36,030 nt of DNA from Chlorobium sp. (lineage in GTDB: Bacteria > Bacteroidota > Chlorobiia > Chlorobiales > Chlorobiaceae). The first letter of the stretch is position 1; each line of letters begins with the position of its first letter. Made by a program: the position numbers and the translations under genes. Below the pieces are notes generated by a model, which did not search any database, was not told where the DNA came from, and saw only the letters and a list, made by a program, of their open reading frames with translations. The stretch lies in the NCBI GenBank assembly GCA_005843825.1, contig SZXX01000020.1, forward strand, positions 1 through 36,030, given 5' to 3'. This document shows, piece by piece, positions 1 through 8,921 of this stretch.

Positions 1-7
1 TAATCCG

Positions 8-33
8 ACAGGCTGCTAGGCCTGACTGCCTGT
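8..33 (-). terminator. possible hairpin terminator after radC
   Basis: Directly past the radC stop codon there is a small inverted repeat, ACAGGC (8-13) pairing with GCCTGT (28-33), with further internal complementarity (AGGC/GCCT). There is no clear run of T after it on the minus strand within the window, so this could be a weak terminator or chance pairing. The window edge prevents a view of what follows. Confidence 0.3.
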
Positions 34-34
34 A

Positions 35-703
35 TTAAAGAAGTGAGCGTTCTCGAAAACTGAACCATTCTGATCTTGCTATAATGACATGATCCAGAAG
101 GTCGATCTGAATGATTGCGCTCGCCTCTTTAAGCAGATTGGTGACTTGTTTATCGGCATTGCTTGGTTCAACGTCCCCAGAAGGGTGGTTATGGACAAGG
201 ATAATGGCATGAGCACTTTCCCTGATTGCCGATTTGAATACCTCCCTGGGATGGATAAGTGCGGCATTGAGTGTACCCACCGAAACCAACTCTGCTTTCA
301 TAATCTGGTTTTTCGTGTTCAGGTGCAAAACGAAAAGGTGCTCCTTCGTTTCATCCGGTATTCTGCCGGCCATATATTCCACTACATCCCTTGCGGCCTT
401 GATTTTTTTGTTGAAATTTCGTGCATAATGCAGCCGCTTGTTCAGTTCAAAAACAGCAATGATCTGCATTGCTTTCACTTTACCGATTCCTCTTATTTTC
501 TGAAGATCCCCTAATGCTGTATCGGCAAGCTTTTCCAGTCTGAACTCACTGATGATTTCATTGCAGGTATCAACAATATTAAGGTTTCGTGATCCTGAGC
601 GCAAGATCAGTGCCAGTAATTCGGCAGGGCTGAGTGAAGCTGGTCCGGTTCGCATAAACCGCTCTCCTGGTTTGTTTTCAGGATCAAGATCATGGATTCG
701 CAT
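35..703 (-). CDS. radC: RadC family JAB/MPN-domain protein
   Basis: 222-residue protein of the RadC (UPF0758) family. The N-terminal half has the usual MRIHDL start and a helix-hairpin-helix-like segment (IRGIGKVKA). The C-terminal MPN/JAB domain carries the metal-binding motif [14 protein letters not shown] (H-x-H-x10-D). The family is widespread; the old DNA-repair assignment is doubtful and the true substrate is unknown. The open frame continues 53 codons upstream, but I start at 703 because this gives the normal family length, the conserved N-terminus, and places an extended -10 promoter about 30 bases upstream. It is the last gene after cimA on the minus strand, separated by about 200 bases and a hairpin, so it is probably transcribed independently. 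Confidence 0.93.
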   Translation of the reverse strand: MRIHDLDPENKPGERFMRTGPASLSPAELLALILRSGSRNLNIVDTCNEIISEFRLEKLADTALGDLQKIRGIGKVKAMQIIAVFELNKRLHYARNFNKKIKAARDVVEYMAGRIPDETKEHLFVLHLNTKNQIMKAELVSVGTLNAALIHPREVFKSAIRESAHAIILVHNHPSGDVEPSNADKQVTNLLKEASAIIQIDLLDHVIIARSEWFSFRERSLL

Positions 704-734
704 AATTGCGATGGTTTTAGTGCAATAAAAGCGT

Positions 735-743
735 ATTATATCA
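735..743 (-). promoter_or_regulatory. extended -10 promoter candidate for radC
   Basis: On the minus strand the sequence TGATATAAT matches an extended -10 element (TGnTATAAT). No good -35 box is seen at the proper distance. It lies about 30 bases upstream of the chosen radC start and inside the longer open frame, which favours the shorter RadC start. Confidence 0.45.
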
Positions 744-863
744 AGATACAGAAATTGGAGGGTATCACAACTGCTTTCTCGCATGTTTCTTCTTTTTTCA
801 AAAGAAAAACCAGGCGGTGCAGCACAAGTAATGAAGAAATCGAAAGTGCTTGTTTCAAACATA

Positions 864-893
864 ACCGGGCAGCATCATCCCGATGCTGCCGGT
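864..893 (-). terminator. hairpin after cimA
   Basis: Inverted repeat about 17 bases past the cimA stop: ACCGGGCAGCATC and GATGCTGCCGGT pair over 12 base pairs with one bulged G and a loop of about 5. On the minus strand a T run precedes rather than follows the hairpin, so it is not a textbook intrinsic terminator. It probably marks the end of the ilv/leu transcript or protects its 3' end. Confidence 0.5.
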
Positions 894-909
894 AAAAAAG
901 AGAGGGGGG

Positions 910-2520
910 TTATGCCTGAGAAGTTTTTTCAGGAAGTGGCGCTGAAGCTTTAAGGGTAAACAGGTGATAGTTCATGCTGTCTTGCAGGGCCTGCAGGCTT
1001 GCTTCAATGATGTTGGTCGAAACCCCTACAGTTCCCCAAGTATAGCGACCATTGCCTGACTCAATCAACACTCGTACTTTCGCGCTGGTTCCCCGTTTCT
1101 CTTCCAGAACACGGACTTTATAGTCAACCAGTTTGATACTCTTGATTTCAGGATAAAAATGGATCAGCGCCTTGCGTAAAGCTTTATCCAGGGCATTGAC
1201 AGGCCCGTCACCATCGGCGGCAATATGCTCTATCTCTTCCCCAACCTTGACTTTGAGCACTGCCTGATCAACATTCTTGGCATTTTTACTCGATTCAATA
1301 TGAACTTTAGTCTCCAGAACCTCGAAGAACGGAGTAAAGTTGCCAAGTTCCCTGTGCAAAATCAGCTCAAAGGACGCCTCAGCCCCGTCAAACTGATAGC
1401 CTTCATGTTCCAGTTCTTTAATATGGTGAACAATATTTTTAAAAAGCTCACTTTTGTCCGGGATGCTGATGCCGAGCTCCTGAGCCTTGTAGCGAATGTT
1501 GCTTTGACCTGCAAGCTCTGATACGAGAACCCGTTGGTGGTTTCCTACAAGTGCCGGATCGATATGCTCATAAAGAGAACTCTCTTTCATAACAGCGCTT
1601 ACATGAATACCGCCTTTGTGTGCAAAAGCTGATTTTCCAACAAAGGGAGCCCTTGTATTCGAAGGCATATTCAGAATCTCATAGACAAACTTCGAAAGGG
1701 AAGTAAGCTGATTGAGATGCTGCACGTTGGAGAACGAACGCTGAAGCTTCAGCATGATATTGGGAATAATGCTGATAAGGTTGGCGTTACCGCATCGTTC
1801 ACCGATACCGTTGATGGTTCCCTGTATATGGGTCGCACCGGCCGTGACGGCAGCAATGGCATTTGCCACAGCAAGATCGCTGTCGTTGTGGCTGTGGATG
1901 CCGACCGGCACCTTTGTAACCGCAAGAACCTCTGCTACAGCTTCGGTAACTTCATGGGGCAGTGATCCTCCATTGGTGTCGCAGAGCACAATTCTGGAAG
2001 CCCCGCCCTGAACTGCTGAAAGCAGCATTTTCAGGGAAAACTCTCGGTCGTCTTTGAATCCGTCGAAAAAATGTTCAGCATCAAAAAAAACTTCCCGTCC
2101 TTGCGCCTTCAAAAAAGCGACAGAGCGGTATATCAATTCAGCATTCTCATCCTCAGTTATGCCGAGACTTTTTAACGAATGGGCTTTCCATGTTTTTCCA
2201 AAAATCGTGATAACCGGGGTTTCAGACCCAAGCAATCCGAGCAGGTTCGGGTCACTTTCCACGGTAGCTACTGTTCGGGCTGTTGAGCCAAATGCACAGA
2301 GTTTTGCATGTTTCAGGTTAAGAAGTCGAGCCTTTATGAAAAACTCTTCGTCCTTTGGATTACTGCTTGGCCATCCACCTTCGATGTAGTCCATACCGAA
2401 CTCATCGAGCTTTTCGGCAATGAGCAGCTTGTCTTGAACCGAAAGGTTGATATGCTCACCTTGAGTGCCATCACGAAGAGTGGTATCGTAAAGTTCAATT
2501 GGCTTAGTGGTAACAGTCAT
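910..2520 (-). CDS. cimA: (R)-citramalate synthase
   Basis: 536-residue enzyme of the citramalate synthase branch of the LeuA/HMGL family (CimA, TIGR00977-like). It condenses pyruvate with acetyl-CoA to (R)-citramalate, giving a threonine-independent route to 2-oxobutyrate and isoleucine. The N-terminal TIM barrel shows LYDTTLRDGTQGE at about residues 10-22 and the metal site HSHNDSDLAVAN near 210. The C-terminal third is a LeuA-type regulatory domain, the usual seat of feedback inhibition, including the segment ISTNIIEAS-like (VSTNIIEAS). The gene starts 3 bases after leuD in one operon; citramalate can then use LeuCD and LeuB. No threonine deaminase gene is in the window, which fits this route. 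A paralogue (leuA) lies in the same operon; the EGGWPSSNP segment and TQGE in place of SPG help separate the two. Confidence 0.93.
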   Translation of the reverse strand: MTVTTKPIELYDTTLRDGTQGEHINLSVQDKLLIAEKLDEFGMDYIEGGWPSSNPKDEEFFIKARLLNLKHAKLCAFGSTARTVATVESDPNLLGLLGSETPVITIFGKTWKAHSLKSLGITEDENAELIYRSVAFLKAQGREVFFDAEHFFDGFKDDREFSLKMLLSAVQGGASRIVLCDTNGGSLPHEVTEAVAEVLAVTKVPVGIHSHNDSDLAVANAIAAVTAGATHIQGTINGIGERCGNANLISIIPNIMLKLQRSFSNVQHLNQLTSLSKFVYEILNMPSNTRAPFVGKSAFAHKGGIHVSAVMKESSLYEHIDPALVGNHQRVLVSELAGQSNIRYKAQELGISIPDKSELFKNIVHHIKELEHEGYQFDGAEASFELILHRELGNFTPFFEVLETKVHIESSKNAKNVDQAVLKVKVGEEIEHIAADGDGPVNALDKALRKALIHFYPEIKSIKLVDYKVRVLEEKRGTSAKVRVLIESGNGRYTWGTVGVSTNIIEASLQALQDSMNYHLFTLKASAPLPEKTSQA

Positions 2521-2523
2521 AAA

Positions 2524-3090
2524 TCAGCTCTGGGCCATTAAATTTTCCTGCCTGGCGTAAGCAAAAATACCACCGGCCTCTACGATGCTGAATACATCAC
2601 CAAGAGGATTTAGTGTATACGTGACCTTGCGGGTCAGGTTTTCAATGGTGTTCAATGCGACATCGATTTTCAGCTCATCACCGGTATTGATCATCTGATT
2701 GAGGTGCTCTGAGGTTTCATAGGGAATAACAAAACCGCCATCGACCGAGTTGCGATAAAAAATTCTTGCGTAAGACTCTGCGATAATGGCTTTAATTCCC
2801 GCCACCTTAAGAGCGAAGGGAGCATGTTCTCTTGACGAGCCGCAGCCGAAGTTTTGGCCGGCAATGATAATGGTATACTTCGAATCAAAATGCCCCTCCT
2901 CGATGAACGGAACATTGCCCTCGGGAAGTCCGCCCTGTTCTGGCGGGACGCCCGAAAGGGCATACTTCCCGTATAATTTTACCTCTTCAGGATTTGAGAG
3001 GCTGTAAACAAGATGCTCGGCCGGAATGATCTGGTCGGTATCAATATTTTTGCCTAAAACATAGGCTTTTCCCTGAATGATTTTTTCCAT
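2524..3090 (-). CDS. leuD: 3-isopropylmalate dehydratase small subunit
   Basis: 188-residue swivel-domain subunit of isopropylmalate isomerase. It partners LeuC to interconvert 2- and 3-isopropylmalate, and probably also citramalate and methylmalate derivatives for isoleucine. Visible family motifs are NIDTDQIIPAEHL near residue 15 and the substrate-binding GCGSSREHAPFALK near residue 82. The sequence resembles the smaller LeuD class found in archaea, thermophiles and green sulfur bacteria rather than the E. coli type. It sits 38 bases after leuC and 3 bases before cimA, with no good Shine-Dalgarno sequence, as with most genes of this cluster. Confidence 0.95.
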   Translation of the reverse strand: MEKIIQGKAYVLGKNIDTDQIIPAEHLVYSLSNPEEVKLYGKYALSGVPPEQGGLPEGNVPFIEEGHFDSKYTIIIAGQNFGCGSSREHAPFALKVAGIKAIIAESYARIFYRNSVDGGFVIPYETSEHLNQMINTGDELKIDVALNTIENLTRKVTYTLNPLGDVFSIVEAGGIFAYARQENLMAQS

Positions 3091-3128
3091 TTTGAGTATT
3101 GCCAGCTAAGTTAGTCCATTTCTGCCGA

Positions 3129-4424
3129 TCAGAGAAAATCTCTCGGATCAGTGAGTTTTCCAGTAATTGCCGATGCAGCTGCTGTCAGCGGAGAGGCAAG
3201 GTAAACCCCTGCGTGTTTGCTGCCCATCCGGCCGGGGAAGTTGCGGTTGGTTGTCGACACAACAACATCATTATCAACCGAACGTCCAACCGTATCAGCA
3301 GGTCCGCCAAGACATGCTGCGCATGAAGGCAGCGCAATGCTGCATCCTGCATCTTCAAAGATCTGCTTCAGGGTCTGACCATCATAGCGCTCATGCTCAA
3401 GGTCAAGGGCAACTTTGACCGTTGCCGGTACGATGTTTGTGGTAACGGAGACTTTCTTGCCCTTCAGTATCTTTGCCGCCATCACAAAGTCAGTGAGTTT
3501 GCCACCGGTGCACGAACCGATATAGGACTTGGTGATTTTCGTTCCCTGTACGCTTCTGACCGTAGCCCTGTTATCCGGGCTGTGCGGTTGGGCAACAACT
3601 GGTTCAAGTTTACGGACGTCATACCGGTAGGTGCTGTGGTATTTAGCATCCGGATCGCTTCTGAACAGTTCGTAGGGCTTGTTGCTCCTTGCTTTTACAT
3701 AACGTTCGGTAACCTCGTCAGCAGCAATAATGCCGTTCATGCCGCCGGCTTCAATCGCCATATTGGTCAGCGTCATTCTCTCTTCCATTGGAAGCGAAAA
3801 AATTGCCTCACCGTCAAACTCCATGGCGCGGTAAGTAGCACCGTCGGTAGTGATATCTCCGAGAATCTGGAGAATAAGGTCTTTTGCCGTAAGGTACTCA
3901 GGCATCTGGTCATCAAAGGTGAACTTCATCGATTCCGGGACTTTTTCCCAGAGTTTACCTGTGCCTAAGATGAACGCGGCATCAGTATTGCCGATTCCGG
4001 TTCCAAACATACCGAATGCACCTGAAGTGCAGGTGTGAGAGTCAGTTCCAAAGAGAACCGTTCCTGGCAGATTGAAGCCTTCTTCTGCAAGCGCTACATG
4101 ACAGACGCCTTTATATCGGTCACCACCTACATCATAGTAGTGCTCGAGACCCTGCTCTTTTGCAAACTGTCTCAAAAGATCGATGTTGCGGTGCGCATGT
4201 TCGTTAGCAGTAAAAATATAATGGTCCGGAAGAACGACAATTTTCTTGGGGTCCCATACTTTTGCGTTAGAGCCGAACTCTTCCTTGAAAATATCAAAGG
4301 TTGGAGGGCCGCATACATCATGGGTAAGCAGAATATCGACATTCAGCCATACGCTTTCTCCCGCGTCGACGAATGTTCTGTTAGCTGCTTTTGAAAGGAT
4401 TTTTTGGGTTATTGTTTGTGCCAT
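3129..4424 (-). CDS. leuC: 3-isopropylmalate dehydratase large subunit
   Basis: 431-residue aconitase-superfamily subunit carrying the [4Fe-4S] cluster. The three cluster cysteines are visible: one in YIGSCTGGKLTDF (about residue 303) and the CAAC pair in LPSCAACLGGPADT (about 365-368). HDVCGPPTFDIF near residue 35 and FGTDSHTCTSGAFG near residue 125 are typical. The length fits the shorter archaeal/thermophile-like LeuC class, shorter than the roughly 466-residue enteric enzyme, matching the type of LeuD beside it. It begins 5 bases after the leuA stop, so it is probably translationally coupled. Confidence 0.95.
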   Translation of the reverse strand: MAQTITQKILSKAANRTFVDAGESVWLNVDILLTHDVCGPPTFDIFKEEFGSNAKVWDPKKIVVLPDHYIFTANEHAHRNIDLLRQFAKEQGLEHYYDVGGDRYKGVCHVALAEEGFNLPGTVLFGTDSHTCTSGAFGMFGTGIGNTDAAFILGTGKLWEKVPESMKFTFDDQMPEYLTAKDLILQILGDITTDGATYRAMEFDGEAIFSLPMEERMTLTNMAIEAGGMNGIIAADEVTERYVKARSNKPYELFRSDPDAKYHSTYRYDVRKLEPVVAQPHSPDNRATVRSVQGTKITKSYIGSCTGGKLTDFVMAAKILKGKKVSVTTNIVPATVKVALDLEHERYDGQTLKQIFEDAGCSIALPSCAACLGGPADTVGRSVDNDVVVSTTNRNFPGRMGSKHAGVYLASPLTAAASAITGKLTDPRDFL

Positions 4425-4429
4425 TGGTT

Positions 4430-5998
4430 TTAAACCCCGCTGTCTATGGTTTCAGGAGTGTTGTTTTCAAAATGATGCAGGCGAAGACCAAGAGCCTGCA
4501 AATATGCTTTTGCGCTTGCTTCTATAATATCGGTTGAAACGCCCTTTCCGTTAAAAGAAATATTGTTGTCTCTGATCCGGACCAGGGCTTCTCCTAAAGC
4601 CTGACGGCCGGCTGTTGTTGAACGTACAGAATAAGATGAGACCATTGACTCCAGTCCAAGAGCCCTTTCAATAGCCCTGAAACATGCGTCAACAGGTCCA
4701 TCGCCGGTTGCTGACTCTTCAAATACATGCTGGTCGTGACGGATCCTGACTGTTGCAGTTGGAATCGATGCCGTGCCGCTGTTGATATGCAGATAGTCAA
4801 GCTCATAAGCGTTCCGGGGTTTGTTTCGTTCATCCCCCATGAGTACCCTCAAGTCATCGTCATAGACCTCTTTCTTTTTATCGGCAATATCGACAAATCG
4901 CTTATAGATTGCTTCAAGTTCCAGGTCCTGCAGGTCGTAGCCCAGGGCATGGAGTCGTGATTGCAGCCCGTGCTTTCCTGAATGACGTCCAAGTACAATG
5001 TTCGTTTGCGGTACACCGACTGATTCAGGCGTCATCACTTCATAGGTCTGACGGTTTTTCAGCATACCGTCCTGATGAATCCCTGATTCGTGTGAAAAAG
5101 CATTGTCGCCTACAATTGCCTTGTTAGGCTGAATGATAATACCGGTAAACGTCGAAACCATCCGGCTTGTATTGAATAACTCTTCAGTAACAATACCGGT
5201 ATAAAAATTGTGCAGGTCACTCCGGACTTTCAGTGCCATGACAATCTCTTCCAGAGAGGCATTCCCGGCACGCTCTCCAATGCCGTTCATGGAACACTCT
5301 ACCTGTCGTGCACCATGTTCAAGTGCGCTGAGCGTGTTTGCTACGGCTAGGCCGAGGTCGTTATGGCAATGCACACTGATAATCGCACTGCCGATATTCG
5401 AAACATGGACGAGAAGATCAGCAATTTTTTTACCGAACTCGGAAGGCCAGGTATACCCGGTGGTGTCGGGAATGTTGACGGTTGTTGCTCCGGCAGCTAT
5501 GACGGCTTCAGTAATTTCAGCAAGGTAACCTTGATCTGTGCGGCCGGCATCTTCAGCGGAAAACTCAATATCAGAGGTGAATGTCTTTGCAAAGGAAACT
5601 GCATCGACAGCCATGTTCAGGATGGTACGCCGCTTCTCCTTAAGGCTTGCTCCGTAACGGTCACTTCCGAATTTTCCGGCAATATGGATGTCGGACGTGC
5701 CGATGAAGGTATGAATGCGAGGCTTTCGAGCTTGGCTTAGGGCTTTCCATGCGGCAGAGATATCGTTTTCTACAGCTCTGGCTAAAGCAGCCACAATAGC
5801 CGAAGACTCCGTGCCTATGCGTTGAACAGCTTCAAACTGAAGAGGAGAAGAGGCGGGGAAGCCTGCTTCGATCACGTCAACCCCCAGCTTTTCAAGCTGC
5901 CGGGCAATCTCAACCTTTTCCTGTACATTCAAGGCGGCGCCGGGGGATTGCTCCCCATCGCGCAGTGTTGTATCAAATACGAGAATTTTTTCTTTCAC
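4430..5998 (-). CDS. leuA: 2-isopropylmalate synthase
   Basis: 522-residue enzyme that condenses 2-oxoisovalerate with acetyl-CoA, the committed step to leucine. The catalytic barrel begins FDTTLRDGEQSPGAALN (residues 8-24), with EAGFPASSPLQF near residue 43 and the metal motif HCHNDLGLAVANT near 205. The C-terminal LeuA dimer domain, site of leucine feedback inhibition, contains STDIIEAS near residue 492. This is the longer bacterial LeuA with the full regulatory domain. It follows leuB by 24 bases and precedes leuC by 5. Confidence 0.96.
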   Translation of the reverse strand: MKEKILVFDTTLRDGEQSPGAALNVQEKVEIARQLEKLGVDVIEAGFPASSPLQFEAVQRIGTESSAIVAALARAVENDISAAWKALSQARKPRIHTFIGTSDIHIAGKFGSDRYGASLKEKRRTILNMAVDAVSFAKTFTSDIEFSAEDAGRTDQGYLAEITEAVIAAGATTVNIPDTTGYTWPSEFGKKIADLLVHVSNIGSAIISVHCHNDLGLAVANTLSALEHGARQVECSMNGIGERAGNASLEEIVMALKVRSDLHNFYTGIVTEELFNTSRMVSTFTGIIIQPNKAIVGDNAFSHESGIHQDGMLKNRQTYEVMTPESVGVPQTNIVLGRHSGKHGLQSRLHALGYDLQDLELEAIYKRFVDIADKKKEVYDDDLRVLMGDERNKPRNAYELDYLHINSGTASIPTATVRIRHDQHVFEESATGDGPVDACFRAIERALGLESMVSSYSVRSTTAGRQALGEALVRIRDNNISFNGKGVSTDIIEASAKAYLQALGLRLHHFENNTPETIDSGV

Positions 5999-6022
5999 AT
6001 TATCTGCCCGCCTTTATGTTGT

Positions 6023-7081
6023 TCAAGCGCCCAGATGCCTGACAATAGCCTCTGTCATAACTGTTGTTGAAACGGTACTCTCTCCTGGATTTGCAATGTC
6101 TGCTGTACGCAGGCCGTTAGCAAGTGAGGCTTCGATTGCCTGATAAATCTCAAGAGCAATCTCCGGCAAAGAGAAACTATAGTCAAACATCATCGCTACA
6201 GAAGCGATTGTGGCAATGGGGTTTGCCTTGTTCTGTCCTGCAATATCGGGAGCACTGCCGTGTATAGGCTCATACAGAGCATGGTCTTTACCAATGCTTG
6301 CAGAGGGCAGCATGCCGAGGCTTCCGGTGATCATGCCTGCGATGTCACTTAAAATATCGCCAAAAAGGTTGCTGGTAACGATCACGTCAAACTGCTTCGG
6401 GTTCCTTACAATCTGCATTGCGGCATTATCCACATACATATCGCTCAGTTCAATATCCGTATAATCTTTGTGCACCTCGTGGACCACATTTCTCCAGAAC
6501 TGTGAAACCTCAAGAACATTTGCCTTGTCGATAGAAATTACCTTCTTGTCCCGTTTCCGGGCAGCTTCAAATGCCAGGCGCGCAATACGCTCAACTTCAT
6601 AGCGTTCATAAACCATGGTGTTCCAGCCCTTGTTTTCATCAAAACCACGCGGCTGGCCAAAATAAATACCACCGGTCAGTTCACGGAACACAAGAAAATC
6701 AGTGCCGCGGACAACCTCAGGCTTGAGAGAAGATGCACCAAGCAGCGCATCGTAAACTTTCGCAGGTCTAAGGTTGGCAAAAAGTCCAAGCTCTTTGCGG
6801 ATTTTAAGCAGTGCAGCTTCCGGTTTGTGTTCATGCGGCAGCTTTTCCCATTTCGGGCCGCCAACAGCACCAAGCAGCACAGCATCGCAGTTTTTGCAGG
6901 CCTCAAGCGTAGCCACTGTGAGCATCTCTCCGTGCAGGTCATAAGAAGCACCCCCGAAAGGATGCTCCTCAATCTCTATTGCAAAGCCGTGTTTCTTTGA
7001 GAGCTGCTTTAGAACTGCAACAGCTCCTGCAACTACTTCCGGGCCGATACCATCACCAGGTATTGATACTATCTTATACAT
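6023..7081 (-). CDS. leuB: 3-isopropylmalate dehydrogenase
   Basis: 352-residue NAD-dependent beta-decarboxylating dehydrogenase. It oxidises 3-isopropylmalate to 2-oxoisocaproate. The start MYKIVSIPGDGIGPEV, the segment REL-TGGIYFG near residue 137, the metal-binding segment TSNLFGDILSDIAG near 237 and the cofactor region EPIHGSAPDIAGQNKANP near 270 are all typical of LeuB. Length is normal. In this organism it may also act on methylmalate in the citramalate route; that is inference from the presence of cimA. It lies 16 bases after ilvC. Confidence 0.96.
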   Translation of the reverse strand: MYKIVSIPGDGIGPEVVAGAVAVLKQLSKKHGFAIEIEEHPFGGASYDLHGEMLTVATLEACKNCDAVLLGAVGGPKWEKLPHEHKPEAALLKIRKELGLFANLRPAKVYDALLGASSLKPEVVRGTDFLVFRELTGGIYFGQPRGFDENKGWNTMVYERYEVERIARLAFEAARKRDKKVISIDKANVLEVSQFWRNVVHEVHKDYTDIELSDMYVDNAAMQIVRNPKQFDVIVTSNLFGDILSDIAGMITGSLGMLPSASIGKDHALYEPIHGSAPDIAGQNKANPIATIASVAMMFDYSFSLPEIALEIYQAIEASLANGLRTADIANPGESTVSTTVMTEAIVRHLGA

Positions 7082-7097
7082 TTCTCTTTCGGGTAGG

Positions 7098-8090
7098 TTA
7101 TTTTTTGATCAGCCAGCTCATCATATTGCGAAGCTTAGCCCCTACCGTTTCAATTGAATGGTTACGGTTTTCCTCTCTGAGCTTGTTCAGTAGCTTATAG
7201 CCGCCGTTGCACTCATCAATGAACTCCTTGGCAAAGCGTCCATCCTGGACCTCTTCAAGGATTTTTTTCATCTCTGCCTTTACTGCAGGAGTAATCAGGC
7301 GCGGTCCACGGGTCATGCCGCCGTACTCAGCTGTATCGCTCACTGAATAGTTCATTCTCGACAGGCCTCCTTCATAATAAAGGTCGACAATCAGTTTCAA
7401 CTCGTGCATACATTCGAAGTAGGCAAGCTCTTCAGGGTAACCGGCCTCAACAAGGGTCTCAAATCCCGCTTTGATAAGCTCTGCTGAACCACCGCAGAGT
7501 ACAGCCTGTTCGCCGAACAGATCAGTTTCAGTTTCGTTTTTGATAGAGGTTTCAATAACTCCGGCCTTGGTGCCGCCAAGAGCTTTAGCCCACGCAAGAG
7601 CCTGATGTTTTGCCTCTCCTGTGGCATCCTGATGTACCGCGATAAGGCAGGGGACACCATTGCCCTGAGTAAAGGTACGGCGCACAAGGTGACCAGGGCT
7701 TTTAGGAGCGATCATGATAACGTTGATTGTCTCAGAAGGAATGATCTGCTTGTAATGGATATTGAAGCCATGAGCGAAAGCAAGGGTATTGCCTGCTGCA
7801 AGGTTTGGAGCAATTTCAGAATCATAAATCGCTTTCTGTGTCTGGTCAGGAAGAAGCACCATAACGATGTCAGCCCATTTGACAGCTTCAGCTACGGTAT
7901 CGACCTGCAGTCCTGCTTCTCTTGCTTTTGCAGACGATGAACTGTCAGCGCGAAGGCCTACGCGCACATTAAGGCCGCTATCCTTCAGGTTAAGGGCATG
8001 GGCATGACCCTGACTGCCGTAACCGAGTACTGCAATATTCTTTCCCTGGAGATAGCCAAGATCGGCATCCTTATCGTAATAAACATTCAT
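7098..8090 (-). CDS. ilvC: ketol-acid reductoisomerase (class I)
   Basis: 330-residue class I enzyme that isomerises and reduces acetolactate or acetohydroxybutyrate, a shared step to valine, leucine and isoleucine. The Rossmann motif [13 protein letters not shown] is at about residues 24-36, and [11 protein letters not shown] suggests NADPH preference (Arg and Ser side chains for the 2'-phosphate). Metal residues are in [14 protein letters not shown] (about 187-200), and the C-terminal knotted domain contains [21 protein letters not shown]. It lies 39 bases after ilvN and 16 before leuB. Confidence 0.97.
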   Translation of the reverse strand: MNVYYDKDADLGYLQGKNIAVLGYGSQGHAHALNLKDSGLNVRVGLRADSSSSAKAREAGLQVDTVAEAVKWADIVMVLLPDQTQKAIYDSEIAPNLAAGNTLAFAHGFNIHYKQIIPSETINVIMIAPKSPGHLVRRTFTQGNGVPCLIAVHQDATGEAKHQALAWAKALGGTKAGVIETSIKNETETDLFGEQAVLCGGSAELIKAGFETLVEAGYPEELAYFECMHELKLIVDLYYEGGLSRMNYSVSDTAEYGGMTRGPRLITPAVKAEMKKILEEVQDGRFAKEFIDECNGGYKLLNKLREENRNHSIETVGAKLRNMMSWLIKK

Positions 8091-8129
8091 CAGAAAAATG
8101 GTTTTGATTGATAATACAGTAAAATAGTG

Positions 8130-8606
8130 TCACTCTCCACGGTGTATTGCAACAGCGCCTGAACGGGCTAACTCCTTTATTCCGTAGGGTTTGAAGATAT
8201 CAATAGTGGTGTTGATCTTATCCGGCGAACCGATGACCTCAATAGTAATGGATTTTTGTTTTATATCCACGACTTTTCCTTTAAAAACATTGATAAGTTC
8301 GAAAATCTCATGCTGTTGCGTTTTGCTGAGTTTCATAGTCATCAGAAGCAGTTCCCGCTCAACATGAGGCTGGTTGGTTAGATCGGTAACCTTGATGGTA
8401 TCAATAAGTCTGTTCAACTGCTTGATAACCTGATTGATGATCTGATCATCAGCAAAAGTCACAATGGTCATGCGTGAAATTTCAGGGTCCTCTGTTTCAC
8501 CGATGGAAATGCTTGCCAGATTAAACCCCCGGGCGCTGAACATTGTAGCAACCCTGTTCAGGGTTCCAAACTTGTTTTCAACGAGAACTGATATGATGTG
8601 TTTCAT
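8130..8606 (-). CDS. ilvN: acetolactate synthase small (regulatory) subunit
   Basis: 158-residue regulatory subunit of acetohydroxyacid synthase. An N-terminal ACT domain (MKHIISVLVENKFGTLNRV, then GFNLASISIGETEDP) binds valine and activates and feedback-inhibits IlvB; a second ACT-like domain follows (ELLLMTMKLS onward). The family usually lies immediately after ilvB. Here it is separated from ilvB by more than 1.2 kb holding a DUF805 gene and repeats. A candidate promoter lies just upstream. Confidence 0.95.
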   Translation of the reverse strand: MKHIISVLVENKFGTLNRVATMFSARGFNLASISIGETEDPEISRMTIVTFADDQIINQVIKQLNRLIDTIKVTDLTNQPHVERELLLMTMKLSKTQQHEIFELINVFKGKVVDIKQKSITIEVIGSPDKINTTIDIFKPYGIKELARSGAVAIHRGE

Positions 8607-8651
8607 GGAGTATTCAAATTTTTATCCTTATAACTCTATATATTAAAATAC

Positions 8652-8680
8652 CTTATCGGTTATTATTGCCCCGGTTTCAA
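8652..8680 (-). promoter_or_regulatory. candidate sigma70-type promoter for ilvN-ilvC-leu
   Basis: On the minus strand, TTGAAA (8680-8675) and GATAAG (8657-8652) are separated by exactly 17 bases, about 45 bases upstream of ilvN. The -35 matches consensus at 5 of 6 positions and the -10 at 4 of 6. A promoter here would make sense because strong hairpins around the DUF805 gene could stop readthrough from ilvB. This is sequence inference only. Confidence 0.4.
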
Positions 8681-8735
8681 AGGCGTAATGCACAGAAAAT
8701 CTACAAATCTAAAATAACCCTACCGCCACTCCCCA

Positions 8736-8784
8736 GTCATCCCGACCAAAAGGAGTGATCCATCTTTTCTTCCTCCCCAACACT
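8736..8784. repeat. TCATYCCGA-type intergenic repeat, copy 1
   Basis: This stretch starts GTCATCCCGA and ends CCCCAACACTT. A similar stretch, GTCATTCCGA to TCCCAACACTT, is at 23736-23786 in another intergenic region, with a comparable middle (GAG-GA-C and a T-rich block). The two look like degenerate copies of one dispersed intergenic repeat. No coding capacity is seen. Confidence 0.5.
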
Positions 8785-8821
8785 TCCAACTGCTAACTGT
8801 TCAGCAGTCAATTTTTTATAG

Positions 8822-8857
8822 GTCCCATTAGTCCTATAAGTCCCATACGTCCTATTC
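8822..8857. repeat. 9-base tandem repeat, locus A (4 units)
   Basis: Four consecutive 9-base units follow the pattern GTCCYATNN: GTCCCATTA, GTCCTATAA, GTCCCATAC, GTCCTATTC. Related short arrays occur at 25119-25154 and 29844-29870. It lies between ilvN and the DUF805 gene, next to a 21-base-pair hairpin. Confidence 0.7.
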
Positions 8858-8863
8858 CTCTCT

Positions 8864-8911
8864 TTTCTCCACAGTGATATAAAGCCACTTCTTTATATCA
8901 CTGTGGAGAAA
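8864..8911. terminator. perfect 21-bp inverted repeat after the DUF805 gene
   Basis: Bases 8864-8884 (starting TTTCTCCACAGTG) are exactly complementary to 8891-8911, with a 6-base loop (CCACTT). It begins 11 bases past the stop codon of the DUF805 gene on the minus strand. It should form a very stable RNA hairpin and probably ends that transcript, although no long T run follows. A structure this long could also be the remnant end of a mobile element. Confidence 0.7.
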
Positions 8912-8921
8912 TCACAATATT

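Noticed and set aside
864..893. Plus-strand intrinsic terminator
   Set aside because: The stem is followed by an A run on the plus strand, not T, and no plus-strand gene ends here; kept only as a hairpin after cimA.
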